Positions 44,724 to 54,383 are shown, counted from the first letter of the stretch. The stretch is 61,064 nt of DNA from Hyphomicrobiales bacterium (GCA_900470965.1 UCCS01000039.1:1-61064); one strand, 5' to 3'. Notes: generated by a model from the sequence alone, not told the origin. Program-made: numbers and translations.

Positions 44724-44747
44724 AAAGGCCCTCCGAAGAGGGCCTTT
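44724..44747 (-). terminator. Terminator of the efflux operon
   Basis: AAAGGCCCTC-CGAA-GAGGGCCTTT is a perfect 10-bp stem with a 4-base loop, followed on the minus strand by TTGTTTTTC. It lies 20 bases after the emrB-like stop. Confidence 0.92.
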
Positions 44748-44767
44748 CTCGCAATGACGGCCGGAGG

Positions 44768-46369
44768 TCAGTGGCCGCCACCGCCTCCCCCGCCGCCTTG
44801 CGGCGCGGGTTTCTTGATCATGAAGACGCCAAGGACCATCGCCAGGAAAAGCACAGTCAGCATCAGGAAAATGTCGCCGAACGAAAGGATCATCGCCTGT
44901 TTGGTGGCCAAGCCGACCATCTGCTTGACTGCAACATTCGCACCATCCAGACCCCAATTATTGAAGTTGTTGGTCATGTTGTTCATCTGGTCGATCGCAG
45001 CCGTGTTGCCCCAGTGCACGTTTTCACGCAGGCGTTCGTAGTGCACGTCCTGTCGGGTGGTCAGCACCGTGTTGATAACAGCAAGGCCAACGGCGCCGCC
45101 GAGGTTACGCGTCAGGTTGAAGAGGCCGGATGCGCCACGGATACGCTGCGGCGGCAGGGTGCCGAGCGCAATGTTGTTGATCGGCACCATGCACATCATC
45201 AGGCCGAAACCGCGCAGGATCTGCGGGATGAAGAGTTCGTAGAAGTCCCAGTCCTGCGTCAGATGCGTCATGATGTAGGTGCCGGCGGCAAAGCTCACGA
45301 AACCGATCGCCATCATGAAACGTAGGTCGAGTTTCGTCGACAGCCGGCCAGCAATCGGCGCGGTGAAGAACATCGCAAGGCCCGACACGAACATCGTCTC
45401 GCCGATCATCTGCGAATCGTAACCGCGGATGCGGCCGAGATAGACCGGATAGATATAAGTGAGCCCGTAAAGGCCGATGCCCATGACGAAGGAGAACACC
45501 GAACCAAAGGAGAAATTGCGGTTGGCAAAGGCCGTGAGATCGACGACCGGAAATTCCACCGTGAAGGCCCGGTAGAAAAAGACGACACAGGCGACGGCGG
45601 AGGCAACGGCGCCGATGACGATGTAGCTGTCATTGAACCAGTCGTTCGAATTGCCTTCTTCCAGCACATATTCCAGTGCGCCAAGGAAAACACCCATAGA
45701 CAGCAGGCCGTACCAGTCGAACTTCTTGAAGAGCGACAGTTCCGGCTTGTCGAAATCGATGAAATTCCAGGTGACGATCGTGACGATGATACCGGGCACG
45801 ATATTGACCAGGAACAGCCAGTGCCAGGAGAAGGCATGGCTCAGGTAACCGCCGACCGTCGGGCCTATGGTCGGCGCCAGCGTCGCGATGAGGCCAATGA
45901 TCGGCGAGACGATCGCACGCTTCGACGGCGGGAAGATCGTGAAGGCGGCCGCGAAGACCGAGGGGATCATGCCGCCGCCGATGAAGCCCTGAATGACACG
46001 GTAGACGATCATCTGGTCGATATTCGTCGCCGTTGCGGCCAGGGCGCTCGCCATGGTGAAACCGGCAGCCGAGATTGCGAAGAGATACCGTGTCGAGATG
46101 ATACGAGCCAGCGTGCCCGACAGCGGGATCATGATGACTTCGGCGATCAGATAAGCAGTTTGCACCCAGCCGATTTCGTCCGTGCCGGCAGATAGGCCTG
46201 CCTGGATTTCGGCGAGCGAAGCGGAGACGATCTGAATGTCGAGGATCGACATGAACATGCCAAGCACCATCGCGAAGAAAGCGATGAGCCTTTTGGGATC
46301 CATGCGATCGGCGGCATGCGCAGGCGCTGCCGGGATCGAACCTGCCGTTGCTGTCGCGCTCCCGGCCAT
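44768..46369 (-). CDS. DHA2 family multidrug efflux permease (EmrB/RmrB-like)
   Basis: A 533-residue major facilitator with about 14 membrane helices. Motif C-type and DHA2 signatures are present: LDIQIVSASLAEIQAGLSAG (motif D1 region), SRYLF-like loops and GLIATLAPTIGPTVGGYLSHAFSWHWLFLVNIVPG (motif C). It ends in a Gly-rich tail (PQGGGGGGGGH). It pairs with the EmrA-like adaptor 22 bases upstream. In Rhizobium the homologous RmrAB pair exports plant phenolics such as flavonoids and phytoalexins, a plausible role here. Confidence 0.9.
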   Translation of the reverse strand: MAGSATATAGSIPAAPAHAADRMDPKRLIAFFAMVLGMFMSILDIQIVSASLAEIQAGLSAGTDEIGWVQTAYLIAEVIMIPLSGTLARIISTRYLFAISAAGFTMASALAATATNIDQMIVYRVIQGFIGGGMIPSVFAAAFTIFPPSKRAIVSPIIGLIATLAPTIGPTVGGYLSHAFSWHWLFLVNIVPGIIVTIVTWNFIDFDKPELSLFKKFDWYGLLSMGVFLGALEYVLEEGNSNDWFNDSYIVIGAVASAVACVVFFYRAFTVEFPVVDLTAFANRNFSFGSVFSFVMGIGLYGLTYIYPVYLGRIRGYDSQMIGETMFVSGLAMFFTAPIAGRLSTKLDLRFMMAIGFVSFAAGTYIMTHLTQDWDFYELFIPQILRGFGLMMCMVPINNIALGTLPPQRIRGASGLFNLTRNLGGAVGLAVINTVLTTRQDVHYERLRENVHWGNTAAIDQMNNMTNNFNNWGLDGANVAVKQMVGLATKQAMILSFGDIFLMLTVLFLAMVLGVFMIKKPAPQGGGGGGGGH

Positions 46370-46391
46370 GGGATTACCTCCGCCCTGGCGC

Positions 46392-47600
46392 TTACTTCAC
46401 CGGCGCCGTGCGGGTATCGACGTCGACGACGACGCTGAGACCGGCGCGCAGGCGGCCGCTATCAAGCGCATCCTGCGGCAAGGCGATGCGAACCGGCACG
46501 CGCTGGATGATCTTGGTGAAATTACCAGTCGCATTTTCCGGCGGTAGCATCGAGAAGACCGAGCCGGAGGCCGGCGCGATCGATTCAACGGTGCCGACAA
46601 CAGGATAATCGCTATAGGCATCGACATGCACGTTCACCTTCGAGCCGGCAACGAGATGTTGGATCTGCGTTTCCTTGAAGTTGGCGTCGATATAGAGCTG
46701 GCGGGTCGGCACGAGCGCCATCAGCCGCTGGCCGGGCGAGACGAGATCGCCTTCCTGAACCGCACGATTGCCGACGACGCCATCATAGGGTGCCTTCAGC
46801 ACCGTGAAGGAAAGGTCGCGGGCGGCTTTGTCGCGCTGGATTTCCAGCGTACGGACGGAACCCTCAGCTTCCTTGCGCTGGGCTTCGAGGATGGCAATAT
46901 TGGCCTGGGCAGCAACGATATTGGCATCGCCGCCGGCAAGATTTGCCTTCGCCTGATCAAGAGCCGTATTCGCATCATCGAGATCTGCGGTGGTGCCGAC
47001 CGACTTCGCCTGCAGGTCGCTCTGACGCTTCTGCTTGATCTCCGCGCCGCGCACGGTGGCCTCGAGGGCAGTCTTCTGGGCCTGGGCTTGCACGAGGCTC
47101 GCCTTGGCGCCTTCGATCTGCGCATCGATGCGGCTGAGCGACAGCTGCTCGGTTTCGATCTGAGCGTTGGCCTGGTCGAGGGCGTTCTGGTAGTCGCCGT
47201 TATCAAGGGTAGCGAGAACGTCGCCTGCCTTGACTTCCTGGTTGGCGACAACATTCACCTTCGCGACATAGCCGGTGACCTTCGGCGATATCGTCGCGAT
47301 ATCGCCCTCGATGTATGCGTCGTCGGTCGACACCATGAAGCGGCCATTGGTCCACCAGTCGTAGCCATACCAGCCGGCACCGGCGAGAAAAGCGAGCACG
47401 ATGACGGGCAGTACGAGGCTACGGCGCTTCTTCGGGGCAGACGGAGCCGGTGCGACAGCAGGCGCGGACTGCGCGGGAGCCGTCTGCGGTGCCTCGGCCT
47501 TCGGGGCTTCAACGGGAACTGCGGTTTCCGCTTTTGCCTCTTCGGCGTCGGCATTTTCGCTGACGATGCGCGCGACGTTGCTTTTCTGGTTTGTCGACAT
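46392..47600 (-). CDS. Membrane fusion protein of efflux pump (EmrA/RmrA-like, HlyD family)
   Basis: A 402-residue adaptor. A cytoplasmic Ala/Pro-rich N-terminus (about 1-58) is followed by one membrane helix (LVLPVIVLAFLAGAGWYGY). Next come a biotinyl-lipoyl-like domain (STDDAYIEGDIATISPKVTGYV), a long coiled-coil hairpin (about 135-265) and a beta-barrel region (LKAPYDGVVGNRAVQEGDLV). EmrA proteins link the EmrB permease to an outer-membrane channel. It is first gene of the efflux operon, divergent from the TetR gene across operator dyads. Confidence 0.9.
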   Translation of the reverse strand: MSTNQKSNVARIVSENADAEEAKAETAVPVEAPKAEAPQTAPAQSAPAVAPAPSAPKKRRSLVLPVIVLAFLAGAGWYGYDWWTNGRFMVSTDDAYIEGDIATISPKVTGYVAKVNVVANQEVKAGDVLATLDNGDYQNALDQANAQIETEQLSLSRIDAQIEGAKASLVQAQAQKTALEATVRGAEIKQKRQSDLQAKSVGTTADLDDANTALDQAKANLAGGDANIVAAQANIAILEAQRKEAEGSVRTLEIQRDKAARDLSFTVLKAPYDGVVGNRAVQEGDLVSPGQRLMALVPTRQLYIDANFKETQIQHLVAGSKVNVHVDAYSDYPVVGTVESIAPASGSVFSMLPPENATGNFTKIIQRVPVRIALPQDALDSGRLRAGLSVVVDVDTRTAPVK

Positions 47601-47632
47601 AGACAGGCTACCGATCTGGAGTAAAATAATCG

Positions 47633-47654
47633 AACTGAACGGTTCGGTTCAGTT
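47633..47654. promoter_or_regulatory. TetR operator, proximal site
   Basis: AACTGAAC-GGTTCG-GTTCAGTT: perfect 8-bp inverted arms around a 6-base spacer. The right end overlaps a TTGACA (47653-47658) facing the tetR gene, with CATATC 17 bases further on, so binding would repress both directions. Confidence 0.72.
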
Positions 47655-47691
47655 GACATAAATGGTTTTTGACTTCATATCAAGATGCATA

Positions 47692-47705
47692 GAACCAATC
47701 GGTTC
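47692..47705. promoter_or_regulatory. TetR operator, second site
   Basis: GAACC-AATC-GGTTC: a perfect 5-bp dyad sharing the CGGTTCG core with the site at 47633-47654, about 55 bases away and just upstream of the tetR gene. Confidence 0.6.
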
Positions 47706-47752
47706 GATTTCTTTAAAAGAAAACACGAATTCGCCAAGACGGTTAAGGAGAC

Positions 47753-48433
47753 ATGACACTGAAGCCCGAGGAGACCGCCGTATTCAGCCCACCCGTTCCG
47801 GGAGGCCGCTTTGCTGCGGGTGAGGATCCTGCCAAGCGCCAGCAGATCCTTGATGGTGCCAGGCGCGTATTCCTGAAGATGGGCTTCGACGCGGCCAGCA
47901 TGAATGACGTGACCCGCGAGGCCGGCGTTTCCAAAGGAACGCTTTATGTCTACTTCGCCAACAAGGAAGAACTCTTCCACGCCATGGTCGAGACCGAGCG
48001 CGCCGCCTTCGTCGCAGCCGTGCGCATGGTCCTTGCGGAGCACGACGATGTCGAGGCCGGCCTATACGAATTCGGGATAACCTTCGTCACCCATATGACC
48101 GAAGACAAGGTCATCGACGCCATGCGCACCGTGCTCGGTGTGCGTGAGCGCATGCCCCTTCTCTGTCAGCGCTTCTTCAAGGGGCCGCAGAACCTGCGCA
48201 CCATCATGCACGACTTCCTGGAGCGGCATGTGCAAGCCGGCACCCTGAAGATCGACGATATCGATCTCGCCGCCGGCCAGTTTCTCGACCTTGCAAGCGG
48301 CAGCTTCTTCAAGCTGCGCCTCTTCGGCAACATGGAAGGCCCGCCGCCGCGCAACGAGATTGAGCGCGTCATCCGCGGCGCGATCTTTGTCTTCATGGCC
48401 GCCTATGGCGTGCGCAAACACGCGCCCGCCTGA
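47753..48433 (+). CDS. TetR family regulator of the efflux pump
   Basis: A 226-residue TetR protein. The DNA-binding domain is at about 27-75 (ILDGARRVFLKMGFDAASMNDVTREAGVSKGTLYVYFANKEELF), preceded by a 25-residue N-terminal extension. The ligand domain is Leu- and Phe-rich. The start is ATG at 47753 behind AAGGAG. It is divergent from emrAB-type genes across two GAAC/GTTC dyads, so it is very likely the pump repressor, comparable to RmrR of rhizobia. Confidence 0.9.
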   Translation: MTLKPEETAVFSPPVPGGRFAAGEDPAKRQQILDGARRVFLKMGFDAASMNDVTREAGVSKGTLYVYFANKEELFHAMVETERAAFVAAVRMVLAEHDDVEAGLYEFGITFVTHMTEDKVIDAMRTVLGVRERMPLLCQRFFKGPQNLRTIMHDFLERHVQAGTLKIDDIDLAAGQFLDLASGSFFKLRLFGNMEGPPPRNEIERVIRGAIFVFMAAYGVRKHAPA

Positions 48434-48538
48434 TCCCCATCCCGACCCTGATTGGTTTTCTGCCGGATTTGCGCAATAGCGATCAAATCCGGCCGCCGCA
48501 TTTCATCTAGGAATGAAGCGGCAACCAGGGGAGAAGAG

Positions 48539-49378
48539 ATGAGCGCCATCGGACGGGCGATATGGTTCATCGAGAGCCATTTCGAAACCGATATAAGCCT
48601 CGATGAGATCGCAGAAGCCGCCGGATTGTCGCGCTACCATCTTTCGCGCGTCTTTGGTCTGGTAACCGGCCATTCGATCAGCGGCTATATCCGCGCACGG
48701 CGTCTGAGCGGCGCCGCGCTGTCTCTCATCTCAGGCTCATCCAGCATTCTCGAGGTTGCCCTCGACGCAGGCTACGGCTCGCACGAGGCTTTCACCCGTG
48801 CCTTCCGCGACCAATTCGGCATGACACCGGAAGCGGTGCGCCGACAGGGGCACATTCGCAATCTCGCTTTGATGGAGCCTATCAGGATGAAAACCGCAAG
48901 CCTTACCGATCTCGAACCGCCGCGTTTCGAAACCCTTCAGCCGATGCTTTTTGCCGGCCTGCAGGAAACCTACGCCTATGGCGGTAATGCCGCGATCCCC
49001 TCGCTCTGGCAGAAGTTCAACCAGCATTTCGGCCATATCCCCAACCAGAAGGGTAATGTCGCCTACGGGATCTGCACCCATATCGATGGAGAAGTAGAGA
49101 AATTCCGTTACATGGCGGCCGTCGAGGTATCCGATGCGGACGATCTGCCGGATGGCTTTGCCACACTGAAGCTGCCGACCCAGCGCTACGCCGTCTTCTC
49201 TCACCGCGGTCATGTTTCCGGTATACCGGGCACGATGGACCTGATCTTCGGCAACTGGTGGCCGACTTCAGGCCTCGAACACGGCAGCATGCCCGACATG
49301 TTCGAACGCTACGATGAGCGCTTCGATCCCCACACGGGGATGGGCGGAACGGAAATCTGGCTGCCGATCAAGGAATAA
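48539..49378 (+). CDS. AraC family regulator with GyrI-like effector domain
   Basis: A 279-residue protein. Two helix-turn-helix motifs occupy residues about 5-105 (SLDEIAEAAGLSRYHLSRVFG and SILEVALDAGYGSHEAFTRAF), and a GyrI/SoxS-Rob-like ligand domain fills about 118-279 (PMLFAGLQETYAYGG to GGTEIWLPI). Rob/TipA-like proteins of this build bind hydrophobic or cationic drugs. The start is ATG at 48539 behind GGGGAGAAG. It lies just downstream of tetR, on the same strand; its target is not evident. Confidence 0.88.
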   Translation: MSAIGRAIWFIESHFETDISLDEIAEAAGLSRYHLSRVFGLVTGHSISGYIRARRLSGAALSLISGSSSILEVALDAGYGSHEAFTRAFRDQFGMTPEAVRRQGHIRNLALMEPIRMKTASLTDLEPPRFETLQPMLFAGLQETYAYGGNAAIPSLWQKFNQHFGHIPNQKGNVAYGICTHIDGEVEKFRYMAAVEVSDADDLPDGFATLKLPTQRYAVFSHRGHVSGIPGTMDLIFGNWWPTSGLEHGSMPDMFERYDERFDPHTGMGGTEIWLPIKE

Positions 49379-49479
49379 AAGCCTGACCGTTTTCGTATAC
49401 CCCCTTACGGCGCTTGCCCGGCAGGGCCGCAACGATACATTGTCCGCGTCCATATGCGACGCAAGGGGGAAATACGCCG

Positions 49480-50229
49480 ATGCAGGATATCATGACGCTC
49501 ATTCAGGACCCGGCTGCCTGGGTGGCGCTTGTCACGCTCGTGGTGATGGAAGTGGTTCTCGGGATCGACAACCTCATCTTCATCTCCATCCTCACCAACA
49601 AACTGCCGCCCGAGCATCGGGAAAGAGCCCGCAAGACCGGGATCGCCCTTGCTCTCGTCATGCGTCTTGCCCTGCTCGGCACCATCGCCTGGATCGTCCA
49701 GCTCACCGAACCTCTTTTCGAGCTTTTCGGCCACGGCTTCTCCTGGAAGGATCTCATTCTGATCGCCGGCGGTCTCTTCCTCGTCTGGAAGGCCACCAAG
49801 GAAATTCACCACAATGTCGATCCGGAGGATCAGCACGAGAATTTCATTGCAGGCGCAACAGGTACAAGCTTCGCCTCGGCGATCGGCCAGATCCTGCTGC
49901 TCGATCTCGTCTTCTCGGTGGACAGCATCATCACCGCCGTCGGCATGACCCCGCATCTGCCGATCATGATCATCGCCGTTATCGCTGCCGTCACGGTCAT
50001 GCTTGTCGCCGCAACGCCGCTGGCCAATTTCATCGAGCGCAATCCGACGATCGTCATGCTGGCGCTCGCCTTCCTGCTGATGATCGGCACGACGCTGATT
50101 GCCGATGGCATGGGCTTCCACGTGCCGAAGGGCTACGTCTACGCCGCCATGGCCTTCTCGGCCCTCGTGGAGATGCTGAACATGCTGGCGAGGAACGCGC
50201 GCCGGCGAAAGCGTGAGGGCGGCCACTAA
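49480..50229 (+). CDS. TerC family membrane protein
   Basis: A 249-residue integral membrane protein with seven or so helices. TerC signatures are clear: [18 protein letters not shown] with the intramembrane Asp/Asn, and [18 protein letters not shown] with its Asp. TerC/Alx proteins export manganese or other metals and support membrane-protein quality. The start is ATG at 49480 ([10 protein letters not shown]) behind AAGGGGGAA; the 22-codon extension is less likely. It is not linked to the Ter/Tel module 45 kb away. The 101-base leader shows no convincing manganese riboswitch. Confidence 0.88.
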   Translation: MQDIMTLIQDPAAWVALVTLVVMEVVLGIDNLIFISILTNKLPPEHRERARKTGIALALVMRLALLGTIAWIVQLTEPLFELFGHGFSWKDLILIAGGLFLVWKATKEIHHNVDPEDQHENFIAGATGTSFASAIGQILLLDLVFSVDSIITAVGMTPHLPIMIIAVIAAVTVMLVAATPLANFIERNPTIVMLALAFLLMIGTTLIADGMGFHVPKGYVYAAMAFSALVEMLNMLARNARRRKREGGH

Positions 50230-50591
50230 GGCGGTCCATCCATCTGAGACCCAATTGTTGCCTCCGCCTTACTCGGTAAGGCGGAGGTTCCTCTGTGCAT
50301 GGTGGCCGTGGTGAAAAGCACAGCATCGCCTGTTTCATGTCGTCGCCGGGCTTCACCTCGAAGAACAGATCATTCGAAACGGTCGCCCGGAGGGGCCGGA
50401 AGAGGCCCGCTGGAAGCGGTTTTTCTTGACGCGCCCTTTTGAATATGGCCTAAGCGCAGCCACACGGATAATCGGCGGATTATGCGGGCAGACGCCCTGC
50501 TCCAGCCGATTTCTGGTTGATATCTGCATTCTCCAGGCCGGACGTCGCTTTCATTGAAAAGCCGCTCGGCATTCATTGACGGGCACATAAA
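50230..50591. other. Intergenic region with terminator, upstream of gltX
   Basis: A 362-base gap. CCTCCGCCTTAC-TCG-GTAAGGCGGAGG (50261-50287) is a perfect 12-bp stem, probably the terC terminator. A TTGACG (50427-50432) followed by CTAAGC could be a gltX promoter. A minus-strand open frame crosses the hairpin but has no start signal or recognised domain, so I leave it unannotated. Confidence 0.55.
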
Positions 50592-52046
50592 ATGACAGCT
50601 TCCGGCGTCCGCGTCCGCATCGCTCCCTCGCCGACCGGCGAGCCGCATGTCGGCACCGCTTACATCGCTCTCTTCAACTATCTCTTTGCCAAGAAGCACG
50701 GCGGCGAGTTCATCTTGCGCATCGAGGATACCGATGCGACGCGCTCGACCCCGGAATTCGAGACCAAAGTGCTGGATGCGCTGAGATGGTGCGGGCTGGA
50801 ATGGAAGGAAGGCCCCGATATCGGCGGCCCCTACGGCCCCTATCGCCAGTCCGACCGCAAGGACATGTATCAGCCCTACGCCCAGGAACTGCTCGACAAG
50901 GGCCATGCCTTCCGCTGTTTCTGCACGCCCGAGCGGCTGGAGCAGATGCGCGAAAGCCAGCGCGCCGCCGGCAAGCCGCCGAAATATGATGGTCTCTGCC
51001 TGACGCTCAAGGCCGAGGAAGTCACCTCGCGCATGGCAGCCGGTGAAACCACCGTCATCCGCATGAAGATCCCGACCGAAGGCTCGTGCGACTTCACCGA
51101 CGGCGTCTATGGCGATGTGTCGATCCCGTGGGATTCCGTCGACATGCAGGTGTTGATCAAGGCCGACGGCATGCCGACCTATCATATGGCAAACGTCATC
51201 GACGACCATCTGATGAAGATCACCCACGTCGCGCGTGGCGAAGAGTGGCTGGCATCCGTGCCAAAGCACATTCTGCTCTATCGCTATTTCGGCTGGGACC
51301 AGCCAGTGTTCATGCATCTGTCGTTGATGCGCAACGCCGACAAGTCGAAGCTGTCGAAGCGCAAGAACCCGACCTCGATCTCCTATTATTCCGCCCTCGG
51401 CTACATCCCCGAAGCGCTGATGAACTTCCTCGGCCTGTTCTTCATCCAGATTTCCGAAGGCGAAGAACTTCTGACCATGGAAGAGCTGTCCGAAAAGTTC
51501 GATCCGGAAAACCTCTCCAAGGCCGGCGCGATCTTCGACATCCAGAAGCTCGACTGGCTGAATGGACGCTGGATCCGCGAAAAGCTGTCCGAAGAGGACT
51601 TCCGCGACCGCGTGCTCAACTGGGCGATGGAAAACGATCGCCTGATGGCGGGCCTGCGCCTGTCGCAGACGCGCATCTCCAAGCTCGGCGAACTGCCCGA
51701 TCTCGCAGGCTTTCTGCTGAAGTCCGATCTCAGCCTGCAGCCGTCCGACTTCGCCAAGATCAAGTCGCCGCCGGAAGAGGTCCTGGAAATCCTCAACACC
51801 GTCCAGCCCGATCTCGAAAAGATCCTGGAATGGAATGTCGAGACGATCGAAGCCGAACTGCGCGCCATCGCCGACCGTATGGGCAAGAAGCTGAAGGTTG
51901 TGGTGGCCCCGCTCTTCGTTGCCGTTTCCGGCTCGTCGCGCTCGCTGCCGCTCTTCGATTCCATGGCGATCCTCGGCCGCTCGGTCGTTCGCCAGCGCCT
52001 CAAGCTCGCCTCGCAGGCCGTCGCCGCCCTCGTCGGCGCGAAGTAA
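50592..52046 (+). CDS. gltX: Glutamyl-tRNA synthetase
   Basis: A 484-residue class I aminoacyl-tRNA synthetase. The HIGH-equivalent is PSPTGEPHVGTAYIALFNY and the KMSKS-equivalent is KSKLSKRKNP. The Glu-binding RIEDTDATRS and the zinc-less FCTPERLEQ region are typical of alphaproteobacterial GltX. It charges tRNA-Glu, and in this group often tRNA-Gln, which is corrected by GatCAB. The next gene, lysS, starts 22 bases later, so the two synthetases share an operon. Confidence 0.95.
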   Translation: MTASGVRVRIAPSPTGEPHVGTAYIALFNYLFAKKHGGEFILRIEDTDATRSTPEFETKVLDALRWCGLEWKEGPDIGGPYGPYRQSDRKDMYQPYAQELLDKGHAFRCFCTPERLEQMRESQRAAGKPPKYDGLCLTLKAEEVTSRMAAGETTVIRMKIPTEGSCDFTDGVYGDVSIPWDSVDMQVLIKADGMPTYHMANVIDDHLMKITHVARGEEWLASVPKHILLYRYFGWDQPVFMHLSLMRNADKSKLSKRKNPTSISYYSALGYIPEALMNFLGLFFIQISEGEELLTMEELSEKFDPENLSKAGAIFDIQKLDWLNGRWIREKLSEEDFRDRVLNWAMENDRLMAGLRLSQTRISKLGELPDLAGFLLKSDLSLQPSDFAKIKSPPEEVLEILNTVQPDLEKILEWNVETIEAELRAIADRMGKKLKVVVAPLFVAVSGSSRSLPLFDSMAILGRSVVRQRLKLASQAVAALVGAK

Positions 52047-52068
52047 GAACAGTCAGAGGATTTCGACA

Positions 52069-53565
52069 ATGGCTGACAACAAGACCGAAAACACCCTTTC
52101 TTCCGACGCAACGGAAGTGCGCGCCCAGAAGCTGAAGCTGCTGCGCGAGCAGATCGGCGACGTCTATCCGGCGCATTTCCACCGCACGCTGACCAATGCC
52201 GAATTGGCCGCGAAATACGAGGGCCTGGAACCTGACGTCGAGACACAGGATGTCGTGACCGTCGCCGGCCGCGTTTACTCGTCGCGCAACTCCGGCATGT
52301 TCATGGATATCCACGATGCCGGCGGCAAGATCCAGATTTTCAGTCACAAGGACACGACCCCGGAAGAAGCTCGTGCGCTTCTGCCGATGATCGACATCGG
52401 CGACATCATCGGCGTCACCGGTGTCGTGCGCCGCACCAAGCGCGGCGAGCTGACGATCAATGCCCAGAAGATCGAGATGCTGACGAAGTCGCTGCTGCCG
52501 ATGCCTGAAAAGTGGCACGGCCTCTCCGACATCGAACTGCGCTACCGTAAGCGCCACCTCGACATCATGACCAATGAGGAATCGAAGCTGCGCTTCCAGC
52601 AGCGCTCGAAGATCCTCTCGGGCATCCGCCGCTTCATGGAAAATGACGGCTTCATGGAAGTCGAAACGCCGATGCTGCATTCGGTCTATGGCGGAGCCAC
52701 CGCCGAGCCGTTCAAGACGCATCACAACACGCTGAAGCTCGACATGTATCTGCGCATCGCGCCGGAACTGTTCCTGAAGCGCACGCTGGTCTCGGGCCTG
52801 ACCGACAAGGTCTTCGAAATCAACCGCAACTTCCGCAACGAAGGCGTCTCTACCCGGCACAATCCGGAATTCACGATGATGGAGTGCTACTGGGCTTACG
52901 CCGATTACGAGGACATCATGGACCTCGTCGAGCGGCTGTTCGAGAGCCTGGCGCTGTCGATCCACGGCACGACCGAATTCCCCTTCGGCGACAAGACCAT
53001 GTCCTTCAAGGGACCGTTCAAGCGCGTCCCGATGCCTGATGCCGTCAAGGAAGCGACCGGCATCGACTTCCTGGCGATCAAGACCGACGAGGAAGCCCGC
53101 GCTGCCGCCAAGGCAGCCGGCTTCGAGGTTGAGAAGGACTGGACCTGGGGCGAATGCCTCGCCTTCATCTTCGAAGAGAAGGTCGAGCAGACGCTGATCC
53201 AGCCTTCGCACGTTACCCATTTCCCGAAGGACATATCACCCTTCGCCAAGGAAGTGCCGGGCGAACCGCGCCTCGTCGAACGTTTCGAGACCTATTGCAA
53301 TGCCTGGGAACTCGGCAACGCCTTCTCCGAACTCAACGATCCGGAAGAGCAGCGCCGCCGCATGGTCGAGCAGCTCGAACAGGCCCATGCCCGCGGTGAA
53401 AAGGAAAAGCAGCTCGACGAGGAATTCCTCGATGCGATCGACCAGGGCATGCCGCCCGCCGGCGGTCTCGGCATCGGCGTCGACCGCCTGATCATGCTGC
53501 TCACCAACGCACCGTCGATCCGCGATGTCATCCTCTTCCCGGCCCGCCGCAACAAGGCCGACTGA
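52069..53565 (+). CDS. lysS: Lysyl-tRNA synthetase, class II
   Basis: A 498-residue class II lysyl-tRNA synthetase. An N-terminal OB-fold (about 60-150; VAGRVYSSRNSGMFMDIHDAGGKIQIF) is followed by the class II core. Motif 2 is FEINRNFRNEGVSTRHNPEFTMME and motif 3 GLGIGVDRLIML. The start is ATG at 52069 behind AGAGGA. It is co-transcribed with gltX and ends at a strong terminator. It is the class II enzyme, whereas many alphaproteobacteria have the class I form instead or as well. Confidence 0.94.
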   Translation: MADNKTENTLSSDATEVRAQKLKLLREQIGDVYPAHFHRTLTNAELAAKYEGLEPDVETQDVVTVAGRVYSSRNSGMFMDIHDAGGKIQIFSHKDTTPEEARALLPMIDIGDIIGVTGVVRRTKRGELTINAQKIEMLTKSLLPMPEKWHGLSDIELRYRKRHLDIMTNEESKLRFQQRSKILSGIRRFMENDGFMEVETPMLHSVYGGATAEPFKTHHNTLKLDMYLRIAPELFLKRTLVSGLTDKVFEINRNFRNEGVSTRHNPEFTMMECYWAYADYEDIMDLVERLFESLALSIHGTTEFPFGDKTMSFKGPFKRVPMPDAVKEATGIDFLAIKTDEEARAAAKAAGFEVEKDWTWGECLAFIFEEKVEQTLIQPSHVTHFPKDISPFAKEVPGEPRLVERFETYCNAWELGNAFSELNDPEEQRRRMVEQLEQAHARGEKEKQLDEEFLDAIDQGMPPAGGLGIGVDRLIMLLTNAPSIRDVILFPARRNKAD

Positions 53566-53587
53566 ATAACACGCTGTTTGAATGAAG

Positions 53588-53617
53588 AAACGGAGCGCCC
53601 GTAAGGACGCTCCGTTT
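53588..53617 (+). terminator. Terminator after lysS
   Basis: AAACGGAGCG and CGCTCCGTTT form a perfect 10-bp stem with a 10-base loop, followed by TTG. It serves the gltX-lysS operon. Confidence 0.88.
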
Positions 53618-53672
53618 TGCGATTCCTATTGATGATGGAAAACATAAGGCCCGCGGCCTGACGATTTTTGGG

Positions 53673-54383
53673 TTAGTGCCCGCTCTTGGCCGGCGGTGCC
53701 TCTGCGGGGGCGGCTTCTCCCGGAGCAGCGGCATCTTTGGCAGCCTGCTCTTCAGCAGACGTTTCCTCGGGCTCCTTGGCCTCCGGCTTGCTCTCTTTCT
53801 TGGTGGAAGCAACGGCAACCGGATCAATGCAATCGGCAGGATCCTTGAGGCTCGCATTCAGCGCCGCGATCCGATCGTCCGGCAATTCGATGCGTTCGCC
53901 ATAAAAGAGGCCCTGCTCGCTCGCCTTGCCGTCATAATAACGGGCCGTATAGGGCTTGTCGTCGAGACCTTCGACCATCTTGTCGGGATGCGCAATATAA
54001 ACCACATCGGCACCGATCGCCCGGCCGCGAATATCCGAACGCAAGGTCGGACCATTCTCGTCGAGGACGACGACCTGCACCAGATCGGGCTTCTGTGCTT
54101 CATAGACGGCCTGGGCGACACGCAACGCCGTCTTGATGCGCGTCATGCCGTCAACAGGTTCGGTCTTGATGTATTTGCGGACCCAGACGTGATCCTGCTT
54201 CTTGATCGTCACCAGATTGACGTCGGTGCAGGCCACGCCATCGGCGGATTCCTCATCACCGAGCAGCCTGTCTTTACCGACATAAACCGCAGCACCGCCG
54301 GAAACGCCCGCTAACAGGGCGCTACCACCGATGATCAAAGCCAATTTCCGGGAAGGCCGGAATATGCGCAGTAAGGCCTTCAC
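53673..54383 (-). CDS. Membrane-anchored hypothetical protein with Ala/Pro/Glu-rich tail
   Basis: A 236-residue protein. A short basic N-terminus leads into one membrane helix (LALIIGGSALLAGVSGGAAVYVG, about 14-36) and then a soluble domain outside the membrane (TDVNLVTIKKQDHVWVRKYI to ELPDDRIAALNAS). Three cysteines and a low-complexity tail from about 190 (EAKEPEETSAEEQAAKDAAA and on) follow. The start chosen is GTG at 54383, 8 bases after GGAG; an in-frame start at 54539 is possible. It resembles rhizobial conserved hypotheticals but I recognise no domain. Confidence 0.6.
   Translation of the reverse strand: MKALLRIFRPSRKLALIIGGSALLAGVSGGAAVYVGKDRLLGDEESADGVACTDVNLVTIKKQDHVWVRKYIKTEPVDGMTRIKTALRVAQAVYEAQKPDLVQVVVLDENGPTLRSDIRGRAIGADVVYIAHPDKMVEGLDDKPYTARYYDGKASEQGLFYGERIELPDDRIAALNASLKDPADCIDPVAVASTKKESKPEAKEPEETSAEEQAAKDAAAPGEAAPAEAPPAKSGH

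Noticed and set aside
49379..49479. Manganese (yybP-ykoY) riboswitch upstream of terC
   Set aside because: The leader is only 101 bases and I could not find the conserved paired loops of that motif; a covariance search would settle it.
50054..50356. Small minus-strand gene in the terC-gltX gap
   Set aside because: It overlaps terC, crosses the terC terminator hairpin, lacks a ribosome binding site and matches no family I know.
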